The notes: a model not told the origin generated them from the sequence alone. A stretch of 64,000 nucleotides of DNA from Chryseobacterium sp. IHB B 17019 (GCF_001456155.1 NZ_CP013293.1:3720001-3784000); one strand, 5' to 3'; numbered from the stretch's first letter, positions 52,697-61,036 are shown. Program-made: numbers and translations.

Positions 52697-54037
52697 TTAA
52701 AGTGCAGATAAATAAACAAGATTTTGATTATCAGAATTAGCCCCAACGCTTTCCAGATTGGTGTTGTAGGTTTCAATACAACTGTCGATCATGTTTTGCT
52801 TTTCAGTTTTTGAGACGGCTATTTTTTCACCAATAAATGTAACCCAGCCTTGAACATATTCGGAAGCGTACAACTTGTAATCCTTGGTAGGAATGATCAC
52901 TCCGTCAATAATATTTTGAAGCTCTTCTATTCTGCCTCGTGTTTTTATGATAAGTTCTTTTGTATTCCCAATGTTTACGAAAACTTCTTCAATTTCTTTT
53001 TTAAGAACATTAATTTTTTCTAAAAGAAAAAGAACGTTTTTTTGTTTGATTTCCTGTTCGTTTTTAATCTTATCTTTTTCTCTGTGTTCCTTCATCACAA
53101 AGTCGAAAACCAGTCCCCAGATGATATAAACAATGAATCCCGCGAAAATAATTCCCCAAAACTGGTTCTTAGTAAAAGCAATTTTAAGGTCGAATGGTGG
53201 AGATTCAAAAGTTTTGTTTAATTCATATAATTTAGATTCGATTTCATAGGCTAAAATGGCGTCGAAAATAAATGTTACGACAAATAGTAATCCTAATTTG
53301 ACATAATTTACCCACGTTTTATTTTCGCTAAACATGTGGATGAGAAATCCTAATCCTAAAAATACAAACGGAATTAAAGTCACAAATGCACCTTCAATTA
53401 AACCTTCATTCCAGGCTTTAGTAAGAGCCTGTGCATCCAAAACACTTTGGATGACAGTCACTTTTGCATCAAAACTTTTAAAAAATGCAGAATATGAAGT
53501 TGAAATATAAAAGGTAAGCAAATACAATGTGATAGGAATCAAAAGAATCGCGCCGATCCAGAACTTCGAGGAAGCTCCTTTTGAAGCTTTTACATTATAC
53601 TTTTCCGGGTTTCTTGGTAGATCAAGAATTTCAGCTTTTAATTTTTCAATAGTATTTTGATGATTTTCAATCTCGGTATTTTTGTTTTTTAGCTGTTCTT
53701 CTTTAGTTTCTAACGAAACAGTGAGAGCTTTGATTTCAGTTTCCCTGTTTTTTTGTTCGTTAACGTAAGATTCTTTGAGTTTTTGCTGTTTTTCTACCAT
53801 TTCTTTTTCCTCATTCTGGAATTTTGAGTAAACGGCATCAAGGCAGATAGACAGAGTCGTGTGGTTTCCATTGTTTCTGGAGCTATCTCTGTAGCCGCCT
53901 TCGTGATAGGTGCGTTTTCGGCTTTCTTCGGGAGATTCTTCATGGGAATCGGTTTCCGTTTTGGGTGGTTCTTCTTTCGGAGGCTCAATGGGAATTGATT
54001 TTAATTTAAATAAGTTTTTTATACTGGTGGTATCCAT
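52697..54037 (-). CDS. Four-helix membrane protein with coiled coils
   Basis: 446 residues. Cytosolic Pro/Glu-rich N terminus (1-60), long coiled coil (72-136), four membrane helices (about 159-178, 216-235, 245-265, 293-314) and a second coiled coil (320-377). Family not recognised. It may scaffold the products of neighbouring genes at the inner membrane; the PPKEEPPKTETDSHEESPEE segment is acidic and disordered. Confidence 0.75.
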   Translation of the reverse strand: MDTTSIKNLFKLKSIPIEPPKEEPPKTETDSHEESPEESRKRTYHEGGYRDSSRNNGNHTTLSICLDAVYSKFQNEEKEMVEKQQKLKESYVNEQKNRETEIKALTVSLETKEEQLKNKNTEIENHQNTIEKLKAEILDLPRNPEKYNVKASKGASSKFWIGAILLIPITLYLLTFYISTSYSAFFKSFDAKVTVIQSVLDAQALTKAWNEGLIEGAFVTLIPFVFLGLGFLIHMFSENKTWVNYVKLGLLFVVTFIFDAILAYEIESKLYELNKTFESPPFDLKIAFTKNQFWGIIFAGFIVYIIWGLVFDFVMKEHREKDKIKNEQEIKQKNVLFLLEKINVLKKEIEEVFVNIGNTKELIIKTRGRIEELQNIIDGVIIPTKDYKLYASEYVQGWVTFIGEKIAVSKTEKQNMIDSCIETYNTNLESVGANSDNQNLVYLSAL

Positions 54038-54043
54038 AGTGTA

Positions 54044-54451
54044 TTAGTTTTTTAATTCATATAAAATATCAGTTTTATCTTTACCGATTTGTACGGCTTC
54101 GATGAGGTAATCGACGATGGCTTTTACATTTTCTTCCACAAAGCCGAACATTAAAACATATTTTTCCATCGCGGAATATTCGTTGGGAGAAACAATTCCG
54201 TCTGCCCAGATCATTACCGTGAGATCATACAGATAATCTACTTTTTCTTCGATCGTTTGAGGAAGGAGAGATTTAATATTAATAGGATTTAAAAGAATAT
54301 CGTCTAGATTTTTAGAAGAAATACCTCTGTCTTCCGCACATTTATATAACATTTTGAGTTCTAATGCGCTGAAATCATCATCACAAATTGCCATTTGATA
54401 GAGTCGTAAGAAATGGGCTTTAAGATTTTCTGTAATTTGAGTGTTGTCCAT
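54044..54451 (-). CDS. TerB-like protein
   Basis: 135 residues, all helical, with the acidic-residue pattern of TerB domains: AICDDDFSALELKML in the first half and MIWADGIVSPNEYSAMEKYV in the second, two duplicated metal-binding-type Asp/Glu motifs. TerB-like domains are linked with tellurite/stress and phage-conflict loci, where they pair with vWA proteins, as here. Confidence 0.75.
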   Translation of the reverse strand: MDNTQITENLKAHFLRLYQMAICDDDFSALELKMLYKCAEDRGISSKNLDDILLNPINIKSLLPQTIEEKVDYLYDLTVMIWADGIVSPNEYSAMEKYVLMFGFVEENVKAIVDYLIEAVQIGKDKTDILYELKN

Positions 54452-54457
54452 GGTTGG

Positions 54458-54856
54458 TTAGTCTTCTTTTGGTTTTTTAGGGTTAATAATTCTGTCCCGG
54501 GAATGTGTTCTAGGTCCGGTTGAGTATTCTGAAGTTTCTTCTGTATGTTCTACTTCCTTCTTTTTTTGTATTAATTTTTCCGCAAAAGCGACCAGCAAAA
54601 ACAGAATTCCTGTAATGGTATCGATAGGAATCCACAAGCTTTTTCTGTATAAATAAATAGGAAAAACAGGATTGAAAATAATAAGTATCACGATAAATAC
54701 TGTACTCCAGTTATATTGTTTAGAACTTAAAAAGCTATAAATAACTATGAGCGCTCCAATGGAAACCAACACTCTGAGAAAAGTATAATACTCAATAGGA
54801 AGCCTGAAAATACCAGCGAAACAGCTTATAGCACAGAATGTAAGGAAAGGTTTCAT
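54458..54856 (-). CDS. DUF6804-like membrane protein
   Basis: 132 residues with four membrane helices (about 3-18, 26-43, 50-70, 78-92) and a polar charged tail (EEVEHTEETSEYSTGPRTHS) of about 40 residues. The FNPVFPIYLYRKSLW segment matches the small DUF6804 family from memory. Function unknown. Confidence 0.65.
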   Translation of the reverse strand: MKPFLTFCAISCFAGIFRLPIEYYTFLRVLVSIGALIVIYSFLSSKQYNWSTVFIVILIIFNPVFPIYLYRKSLWIPIDTITGILFLLVAFAEKLIQKKKEVEHTEETSEYSTGPRTHSRDRIINPKKPKED

Positions 54857-54868
54857 GGTATAAAGTTT

Positions 54869-55084
54869 TTAAAATCCTGTGCGGAGATTATATTTATAAT
54901 TAAAATTATCTTCGGACATAAAAATGAACACGAAGAAATCAAACAGCGCGATCAACGCAGGAATGAAAGTCCAGAAAAAGAGAAGATAAAAAAGGCCTAG
55001 TTTATTCTGTCCCAAATAAAATCTGTGAATGCCCAATCCTCCTAAGAAAAAAGCAAGCAGTGCGGCAGTAAATTTTGATTTCAT
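54869..55084 (-). CDS. TM2-domain protein
   Basis: 71 residues from ATG 55084; the frame extends upstream to 55126 but would overlap the PH/SHOCT gene. Two helices with the TM2 signature AFFLGGLGIHRFYLGQNKLG. Small TM2 proteins are widespread in bacteria, often beside SHOCT or vWA proteins. Function unknown. Confidence 0.88.
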   Translation of the reverse strand: MKSKFTAALLAFFLGGLGIHRFYLGQNKLGLFYLLFFWTFIPALIALFDFFVFIFMSEDNFNYKYNLRTGF

Positions 55085-55088
55085 AATT

Positions 55089-55712
55089 TTAAACTCTTGA
55101 TAATATTTCGTTCTTTTTGTTTTCAAATTCTTCGGGAGAAATGATCCCGTTTTCCATTAAGCCTTTCAGTTTCTGTAAAAGGGCAAACGGATCTTCATTT
55201 TCAATCAGCTGAGGTGTCTGCTGTTGGAATTGCTGTGGTTGTGTAATAATTGGAGTTGCATTATTTACTGTAACTCCGCCTGCGGAAGCTCTTCTGGCTT
55301 CAAGGTCTTTTTCTCTGCGAACAGCTCTCATCTGCTCTTCAATTTCCTGAGCATATTGATAAAGCTTTCTTGCCTGAGTTTTTGGAAGATAATCCATCAT
55401 ATTGGTGAGATTTCTTGTCGTTTTCATCATAAAAGTAGCACCCATAATTCCTTCCTTGATGTGACAATCTGCAACATCAACCCAACTGTAATCCTGAAAA
55501 TCCATCGACAAACCAAAATTTTTAGGCCTGCAGAAAATAATTCTTCTGTTGGTAAGCGCAATACAATCGGGAGACAAGTTAAGAGCCGGTTTCTTCTGAA
55601 CCGCAATATATTCTACAAACTCCTGTGAAGTGAGAAGGCTGTTTATTTTAACTAAAAGCTTTTCGACGGCTTTCGGATCTTGCTCTTCGTTTAAAAATTT
55701 CTTTAGATTCAT
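55089..55712 (-). CDS. PH-like domain and SHOCT protein
   Basis: 207 residues. N-terminal bacterial PH-like domain (about 30-125; ALTNRRIIFCRPK, WVDVADCHIKEG), a Gln-rich linker, then SHOCT (short C-terminal oligomerisation, about 172-205): ALLQKLKGLMENGIISPEEFENKKNEIL. Such combinations often act at membranes with TM2 proteins, which is the next gene (gap 4 nt). Confidence 0.82.
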   Translation of the reverse strand: MNLKKFLNEEQDPKAVEKLLVKINSLLTSQEFVEYIAVQKKPALNLSPDCIALTNRRIIFCRPKNFGLSMDFQDYSWVDVADCHIKEGIMGATFMMKTTRNLTNMMDYLPKTQARKLYQYAQEIEEQMRAVRREKDLEARRASAGGVTVNNATPIITQPQQFQQQTPQLIENEDPFALLQKLKGLMENGIISPEEFENKKNEILSRV

Positions 55713-55727
55713 GTTATTTGTTTTTAA

Positions 55728-56261
55728 TTATTTTACATCCTTAGAATAAACATATCCCGTTTTTCCTCCTTTTTTAATCTGTACTTTGTACCATGATCCT
55801 TGTTTAGAAAGCTGAATCAACTTCGTACCTTTTGGAACTGTTGCTATTATTTTAGATTTTAATGAAGTTTTTTCGTAAATATTTGTTGTTCCAATCCCTG
55901 CAATATATCTGTTGTTGGTATTGATGTTTATTTTATCAATGAAAACAGATGGACCTTTGGTAGATTTATTTCCTTTGGGGTTATTTGATTTAAAATTATC
56001 ATAACCGGAAGACCTTGATTTTTTAGGCTTACCTTTTTTTGACGAACGATGATAAGAACTCGTTTCTGACGATCCACCACCACAAGCTCCGCAGGTTCCT
56101 CCTCCGCTGCAATGTCCGCAACGGGAACAATTTTTGCAAGCCGTACAATATGCAGAGCCGGTACATCTTCCGTCATGTCCTACATTATCATTTGCTTTAA
56201 AACAAGAATTTAAAAGAAATAAACCCAGTATTGTTATAAGGAATGGTATTAGTTTTTTCAT
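55728..56261 (-). CDS. Cys-rich lipoprotein with SH3 domain
   Basis: 177 residues from ATG 56261. Lipobox LNSC (Cys20). Residues 33-60 carry eight cysteines (C33, C39, C42, C45, C48, C51, C57, C60), mostly C-x2-C steps, in the motif GRCTGSAYCTACKNCSRCGH; a cysteine-knuckle or metal site is likely. A Ser/Lys/Gly-rich linker leads to a bacterial SH3 domain at about 115-177 (TNIYEKTSLKSKIIATVPKG, WYKVQIKKGGKTGYVYSKDVK) that may bind murein. Confidence 0.82.
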   Translation of the reverse strand: MKKLIPFLITILGLFLLNSCFKANDNVGHDGRCTGSAYCTACKNCSRCGHCSGGGTCGACGGGSSETSSYHRSSKKGKPKKSRSSGYDNFKSNNPKGNKSTKGPSVFIDKININTNNRYIAGIGTTNIYEKTSLKSKIIATVPKGTKLIQLSKQGSWYKVQIKKGGKTGYVYSKDVK

Positions 56262-56265
56262 GGCT

Positions 56266-57336
56266 TTAATTATAATTTTCCAAAGTCTGATGAATTTGAT
56301 TCCTGTAATTGTAAATCTCATCGAGGTTGTTCAGCAAAACTTTCTCTCCGGATTCTTTTCCGTTATGAAATGTTTCCAGGTATTTATTTACGGTATTGAA
56401 ATGCAATCTGCAAAGAGGCTTCCTGTTGTTATCATCCAGTAAAATCCCGAAATACGACAATGTGTCTCTATGGGCAATTCTAGAGGAAGGAATTTTTTCT
56501 CTCAATATGGCTTTTACAATTTGGAACCCTTCAAGCTCTTCTTCTGTTGTCACAATTTTAGAATCATTATTTTCATCGATCGGTTGAGACGGTTTTACAT
56601 TATCGCCCTGTTTCTCAATCTGTTCGTTGATGCTTAATGCAGATTTAAGCCTGAAACTGATGGATTCATTGATGGAAGTTGATAAAGCTTTCTTGGTATA
56701 TTCCTTAAAAGAAATCATCCTGTTGGCTGTAATAGGTTTTTCAAAAAACCGACTGACCAAAAGTTTTACAATTTCATCCGATGGATTTTCTATTTCCTTT
56801 TCAAACTCCTTTCGAATGGCTTTGATGTATTTTAAGGCTTCGGCCGAATCCAGAATACTTTCGAGATTGTAGTCTTTTTTCGTAAAGCTTTCAAGAATTT
56901 TAATTGAACTGTCTTTTAAATCTTCAATATTGATGGTAAAGAAAGGTTTTTCGTCCATAATATTAGGTTTCTCAAGATCTGTATAGAAGTTGTAAACAAT
57001 CCCGTTGGTAAGAACTCCAAACCTCGTTTTCGAAACATGATAATACCTGTGAAGCTGGGAATTGTGGGCATCCGCACTTTCCTTCCAGTGTTTACATTCA
57101 ATAATAAAAATAGGTTCATCATTGTTTCTTATTACATAATCTACTTTTTCTCCTTTTTTAGTTCCAATATCGCAGACATGTTCGGGAACAACTTCGGTTG
57201 GGTTGAAAATATCATATCCCAAAATCTGTATAAAAGGCATTACAAAGGCATTTTTCGTAGCTTCTTCCGTACCGATCTGGTCTTTTAAGCCAACTACTTT
57301 CTGATGCAGTTGCTCAAGTTTAATTTTAAGATCCAT
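56266..57336 (-). CDS. HsdR N-terminal-like nuclease-fold protein
   Basis: 356 residues from ATG 57336. The first 150 residues match the type I restriction HsdR-N fold of the PD-(D/E)xK class: GYDIFNPTEVVPE, D66 in KVDYVIR, and E80-x-K82 in FIIECKHW, with Q94. The remainder is helical with a winged-like tail (HRDTLSYFGILLDDNNRKPLC). There is no helicase or methylase in the operon, so this is a solitary nuclease-like protein; known solitary versions are of uncertain activity. Confidence 0.8.
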   Translation of the reverse strand: MDLKIKLEQLHQKVVGLKDQIGTEEATKNAFVMPFIQILGYDIFNPTEVVPEHVCDIGTKKGEKVDYVIRNNDEPIFIIECKHWKESADAHNSQLHRYYHVSKTRFGVLTNGIVYNFYTDLEKPNIMDEKPFFTINIEDLKDSSIKILESFTKKDYNLESILDSAEALKYIKAIRKEFEKEIENPSDEIVKLLVSRFFEKPITANRMISFKEYTKKALSTSINESISFRLKSALSINEQIEKQGDNVKPSQPIDENNDSKIVTTEEELEGFQIVKAILREKIPSSRIAHRDTLSYFGILLDDNNRKPLCRLHFNTVNKYLETFHNGKESGEKVLLNNLDEIYNYRNQIHQTLENYN

Positions 57337-57349
57337 TATGGTTAATTTT

Positions 57350-58015
57350 TTAAAGTGTTTCGTCAATGATTTCAGAATCTTTTAGAGACTCAATATTGTA
57401 GTAGGTATATTCGTCATCACCGGAATACCATTTATACTGAGTTTGTTTGAATCTCAAGTTCAAGAGCATTTCATGTAATGTGGATTGAGTTTCTTGAATA
57501 TTTTTATTGCTGGCAAAATATCCTGCTGTAAATTGTAAGGTTTTGTTTGTTGAACCAATAATTTTAACCTCAATATCATTCTCCCAAAGTTTTTCCTTCA
57601 TTAATTTATAATAGATAAGTCTCAGTTTTGGAAAAGCTTTTATTTGGGAATTCATTACCTTTTTCTCGAGACTTTTTGCTAATTTTTGCTCCTCAACATA
57701 AGGGCTTTCCTTCCCTTCTTTTATAATGGATGCATATACTTTGTAAAGAGCAAGAACTATAACTATTCCATCTACAGAATTAACATTTTTTGTTAAATCA
57801 GAATCTTTTTCTAATGATTTTATTTCCTTCTCTAATCTTGTTTTTAAATCATTTTTCTTTTCTTCTATCTTAACAGTCTTTTCAACAGGAATATTTTGAG
57901 GAAGAGAATCAGTTTTTGTACATTTTACAAAAAGAAGACAAGAAATACTTAAAGGAATTAAAATTGTTTTTTTTAGATAAAGAGCTTTTTTATAGGTTGT
58001 GTTAATCTGATTCAT
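57350..58015 (-). CDS. Hypothetical lipoprotein, first gene of the operon
   Basis: 221 residues. A basic N terminus then a hydrophobic segment (about 17-29) with lipobox LFVKC (about 28-32), a charged Lys/Glu coiled region (50-75) and a mixed alpha/beta C-terminal part. No family recognised. Promoter and palindromic operator lie immediately upstream. Confidence 0.65.
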   Translation of the reverse strand: MNQINTTYKKALYLKKTILIPLSISCLLFVKCTKTDSLPQNIPVEKTVKIEEKKNDLKTRLEKEIKSLEKDSDLTKNVNSVDGIVIVLALYKVYASIIKEGKESPYVEEQKLAKSLEKKVMNSQIKAFPKLRLIYYKLMKEKLWENDIEVKIIGSTNKTLQFTAGYFASNKNIQETQSTLHEMLLNLRFKQTQYKWYSGDDEYTYYNIESLKDSEIIDETL

Positions 58016-58049
58016 ATTGTATGAGGTTTTAATGGATATTAATTTGATT

Positions 58050-58093
58050 CAAAAATATAACCCTTTCATAACCAAACCTTACGGGAAACCGTA
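58050..58093 (-). promoter_or_regulatory. Palindromic operator A with -7 element (nine-gene operon)
   Basis: TACGGGAAACCGTA (58080-58093, extended to TTACGG...CCGTAA), 22 nt, then TATTTTTG on the minus strand (58057-58050). A TTG at 58075-58073 is only 15 nt from the -7 element, so the promoter is weak and likely activator-dependent. Drives genes 58015 to 51799. Confidence 0.75.
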
Positions 58094-58110
58094 AAACACT
58101 TAAAAACACA

Positions 58111-58140
58111 AAAACCTCTCAAAAAAGATTGAAAGGTTTT
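58111..58140 (-). terminator. Terminator of the two-component operon
   Basis: Minus-strand stem AAAACCTTTCAA / TTGAGAGGTTTT followed by TGTGTTTTT. Confidence 0.75.
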
Positions 58141-58165
58141 ATCAAGTATGTGTAAGAAGTTGTTT

Positions 58166-58831
58166 TTAAATAATCCCAATATCCTTACAGAAGGCAACCA
58201 ACTGCTCATTGCTGGTAACTTCCAGATCTTCTTTTAAGCTGTTTAATTTTTTCTCAACGCTGCTTAAACTATAAGGTCTTATATTGTTGTTTTCAAGATA
58301 AGTAGGAATATTTTTCTGTAAAATGCCCTTTGAGAGAAGAGAAACTAAAGTGATGTCATAAGCAGAAAACTCATAACTGTTCAGTTTTTTCATGTCCTGC
58401 TTAAGATCAAGGGATAAATAATTTTCATTAATATAAACTGAGGCAATGGATTTTTTTAATTCCTTAGAATCATTTCTCGCTTTACGGACATAGCCATTAA
58501 TTTGGTATTCATTAAAAAGCGAATCAATAATTCTGGGTTTATCTTCACCGGAAAACACAATTATTTTTAACAAAGGCTGTATTTCCCTTACTTTTTTGAT
58601 CAGTTCCTGACCGGTTTTAATATTTTGCTCACGATGATCTTCTTCAAAAGAAAGATCGGAAATCAACAAATCATAAGGTTCCTTTTCCCGGATGGATTTC
58701 TGGACCTTAGCTAAGGCATCATCACAATAATAAACATAATCAACTTTAGGAATCTTGAGGTCTTCCAATGTTTTTTGAACAGAATAGCTGCCCATTTCGT
58801 GGTCTTCGGCGATTAGAATTTTTTTGAACAT
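58166..58831 (-). CDS. LuxR-type response regulator
   Basis: 221 residues. Receiver domain about 1-125: E9/D10, phospho-acceptor D59 (LLISDLS), S94, K117. The C-terminal region (about 150-215; SAYDITLVSLLSKGILQKNI, SLSSVEKKLNSLKEDLEVTS) aligns with a divergent LuxR/NarL helix-turn-helix. Pairs with the kinase encoded 11 nt upstream. Predicted to bind the three TACGGGAAACCGTA sites. Confidence 0.88.
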   Translation of the reverse strand: MFKKILIAEDHEMGSYSVQKTLEDLKIPKVDYVYYCDDALAKVQKSIREKEPYDLLISDLSFEEDHREQNIKTGQELIKKVREIQPLLKIIVFSGEDKPRIIDSLFNEYQINGYVRKARNDSKELKKSIASVYINENYLSLDLKQDMKKLNSYEFSAYDITLVSLLSKGILQKNIPTYLENNNIRPYSLSSVEKKLNSLKEDLEVTSNEQLVAFCKDIGII

Positions 58832-58842
58832 TTTTTAATTTT

Positions 58843-60480
58843 TTAAGAAACAGGAAATGAAATATTGATTTTCAATCCCTTTTCAGTTTTGTTGTCAAAA
58901 ATAATTTCTCCGTTCATAGTTTCCATACGGGAAACCGTAGAAGACAGGCCATTCTTATGAATTACATCTCCGGAAATGCCGATTCCGTTGTCTGTATAAT
59001 AGATTTTGATCACATCATTTTCTCTTTCAAACCTGAAAACTACTCGATCTGCTTTGCTGTGTTTTTTCATATTCACAAGCAATTCACGGATAATTTGGTA
59101 GATTTCGTCTTTTGTTGTTTCCTCTACCTTAAACCAGATATTTTTATCATTTCCGGCAAGATAGGTTTTTACATTTTCGTTGTTGAAAGAACCAATCAAT
59201 TCAGAAATTTCCTCACTGAAATCTTTTTCTTCATTACCGGATTCTGTTTTTTCATAGGAAATATCTCGGGACTTTTCGTACACAAATTCCAGCTCGTCCA
59301 GCATTTTATCTTTATCAAACTGCTCCTGATTTTCAATTTTTGTCATCACCTGGTAAATTCCATTAGCAACAACATCGTGGACTTTTTTGGAGAGCTTGAG
59401 CTGGGTGTTTTTTATTTTTAATTCATTTTCTTGTTTGAGTCTTTTTTGTCTTTTGCGATACCAGATTATAATGAAGGTAATAGCTAGAAGTAGGGCAATT
59501 ATGCCAATATTTCGTTGTAATAATTCTACTTCTTTTTCTGCTTTTTCATCTTTTATTTTATCAACATCAAATCTTATTATAGCAAATTGTCTTTTATCTT
59601 TATTTCTACTAATTTGTAGACTATCATTTATTGAATTAAATCTTTGAAAATTTTCTAAATAACTTTTTGGATCTAAATTAATGATTCTTTGCAAGGCTAA
59701 GATTTGATCATCAGGACTTTCATTATTAGTTGCGGCTTGAAGCATTTTTCTCGCAAATTCTAAAGACAGTTTGTTATTTTTATCTAAATAGTAAGTAGAT
59801 AATGTCTCAAAACTTGAATTTTGTCCTGGGCCATCTTGTGTTTTTTCTCTAATTTCTAATGCCCGATATAGTTCTGGTAAGGGATCATAATTTTTATCAT
59901 CAAGATATTTGACTTTTGCAAAATTATTTAAAGCTCTGGAGTAATTATAACTGCTATCGGCTAAAACAGCTTTTTCTAAATATTTCTTTGCTTTATTTAT
60001 TTTTCCTTGGCTTATCAATAAGTCTCCAATATTGTTATAACAGACATATCTATCTTCATTATTCTCAATATACTTTAAAGCTTTATTATAAAAGCTATAA
60101 GCACTGTCATAATCTTTCAAATAATTAAATGAAATAGCTATGCTATTGTAGTTTTTACCTAGTAAACTTCTAACACTATTATCTTTTTCTCTCTTAAGAA
60201 ATTTGTTTGCTTCCAAAGATGATTCAATTCCTCCTAAGAAATCTCCTTTGCCGTTTTGAATGTACGCCATATTGATTAAAGATTTGGCTGAGCTAATTGA
60301 ATCTTTCGCTTCTATAAAATCAATTTTAGCCAAATTATAATAGTAAAATGCAGAATCATACGCCTTCGAATCCCTGCATACAATTGCTTTACTAAAATTA
60401 ATATTATCTTCTGGAGGTTTAATTTCTTCTTTGCAGGAAAATAGAAAGAATGATAAAAGTAAAAAGAATGATATTTTCAT
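58843..60480 (-). CDS. TPR-containing lipoprotein sensor histidine kinase
   Basis: 545 residues. Lipobox LFSC (Cys16), TPR repeats in the exported part (about 30-250; YDSAFYYYNLAKIDFIEA, YDSAYSFYNKALKYIEN), one membrane helix (325-341), coiled linker, HisKA_3-like dimerisation segment SKKVHDVVANGIYQVM with H368, and HATPase domain ending at 545 (DNGIGISGDVIHKNGLSS). The lipid anchor plus a membrane helix is characteristic of Bacteroidetes TPR kinases. Its 3' end carries operator C. Confidence 0.9.
   Translation of the reverse strand: MKISFFLLLSFFLFSCKEEIKPPEDNINFSKAIVCRDSKAYDSAFYYYNLAKIDFIEAKDSISSAKSLINMAYIQNGKGDFLGGIESSLEANKFLKREKDNSVRSLLGKNYNSIAISFNYLKDYDSAYSFYNKALKYIENNEDRYVCYNNIGDLLISQGKINKAKKYLEKAVLADSSYNYSRALNNFAKVKYLDDKNYDPLPELYRALEIREKTQDGPGQNSSFETLSTYYLDKNNKLSLEFARKMLQAATNNESPDDQILALQRIINLDPKSYLENFQRFNSINDSLQISRNKDKRQFAIIRFDVDKIKDEKAEKEVELLQRNIGIIALLLAITFIIIWYRKRQKRLKQENELKIKNTQLKLSKKVHDVVANGIYQVMTKIENQEQFDKDKMLDELEFVYEKSRDISYEKTESGNEEKDFSEEISELIGSFNNENVKTYLAGNDKNIWFKVEETTKDEIYQIIRELLVNMKKHSKADRVVFRFERENDVIKIYYTDNGIGISGDVIHKNGLSSTVSRMETMNGEIIFDNKTEKGLKINISFPVS
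58896..58939 (-). promoter_or_regulatory. Palindromic operator C with -7 element (inside kinase gene)
   Basis: TACGGGAAACCGTA (58926-58939), 22 nt, then TATTTTTG on the minus strand (58903-58896), about 65 nt before the regulator ATG 58831. Suggests an internal autoregulated promoter for the response regulator. No TTG at the -33 position. Confidence 0.7.
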
Positions 60481-60497
60481 GGTGGTTAGTTTTTATG

Positions 60498-60527
60498 CAA
60501 AGTAACAAAAAGGACAGATTTATGCAA
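60498..60527 (-). promoter_or_regulatory. Promoter of kinase gene, overlapping upstream terminator
   Basis: Minus-strand TTG (60527-60525), 19 nt, TTACTTTG (60505-60498). The TTG lies within the hairpin terminator of the preceding gene. Confidence 0.45.
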
Positions 60528-60536
60528 TCTGTCCTT
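60510..60536 (-). terminator. Terminator of the 72-aa gene
   Basis: AAGGACAGATT (60510-60520) / AATCTGTCCTT (60526-60536), perfect 11-bp stem, then TTTTTGTTAC on the minus strand. Confidence 0.8.
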
Positions 60537-60543
60537 CATTAAT

Positions 60544-60762
60544 TTATGGATTTGTAAAAGGAGGAGGTAATTGTCCTGTATTCCCTCCTACTGGTCCTCC
60601 ATCACCGCCGGTTCCCGTTCCCGGATCTATTCCCGTTCCCGGCTCACCCGGTTCGTCGTCTAATGTAGTTACCTGATTTTGGTTGTTATTATTGCATGAG
60701 GTTGTGTTTCCGTTATGATTTCCAAATGCTAAACCTAGTAGCATTAAAATAAATTGTATCAT
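60544..60762 (-). CDS. Small Gly/Pro-rich protein, 72 aa
   Basis: Start taken at ATG 60762 (MIQFILMLLGLAFGN); an extension to 60885 adds a Lys/Phe-rich segment with no support and crosses the structured leader. A short hydrophobic N terminus is followed by an Asn-rich segment with one Cys (TSCNNNNQNQ) and a Gly/Pro/Asp tail (DEPGEPGTGIDPGTGTGGD). Disordered; function unknown. Ends before a strong terminator. Confidence 0.55.
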   Translation of the reverse strand: MIQFILMLLGLAFGNHNGNTTSCNNNNQNQVTTLDDEPGEPGTGIDPGTGTGGDGGPVGGNTGQLPPPFTNP

Positions 60763-60865
60763 TTTGTCAAAAAATTTAATGTTAAAGCATTCGCGCTCTT
60801 CCCTGCGAAACAGATCGCAGATAGTGTTACACGTTTTAAAAATTTCGAAGCGCTTCTTAAATTTT

Positions 60866-60935
60866 TTGGGAAGTGGAACCTTCAAAAACGGAGGAGAAAC
60901 ATCTGCTTCCCAACCCGGAGTTTTACCTCCGTTTT
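60866..60935. other. Interlocking inverted repeats (pseudoknot order)
   Basis: Arm A TTGGGAAG (60866-60873), arm B AAAACGGAGG (60885-60894), arm A' CTTCCCAA (60906-60913), arm B' CCTCCGTTTT (60926-60935). The A-B-A'-B' order allows either a pseudoknot or two mutually exclusive hairpins in RNA from either strand. Confidence 0.55.
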
Positions 60936-61036
60936 ATCTGGTAATTTGAAATCAGTTTTGTAAATTTGTTTTTGTAATGTTTTGTTTATCACTGATTTCT
61001 GGGACAAAGTAACGGCGGAAACAAAGGCAAGGGTTA

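Noticed and set aside
60763..60885. N-terminal extension of the 72-aa gene to 60885
   Set aside because: Adds a Lys/Arg/Phe-rich stretch with no support and runs into a structured spacer; ATG 60762 gives a hydrophobic start.
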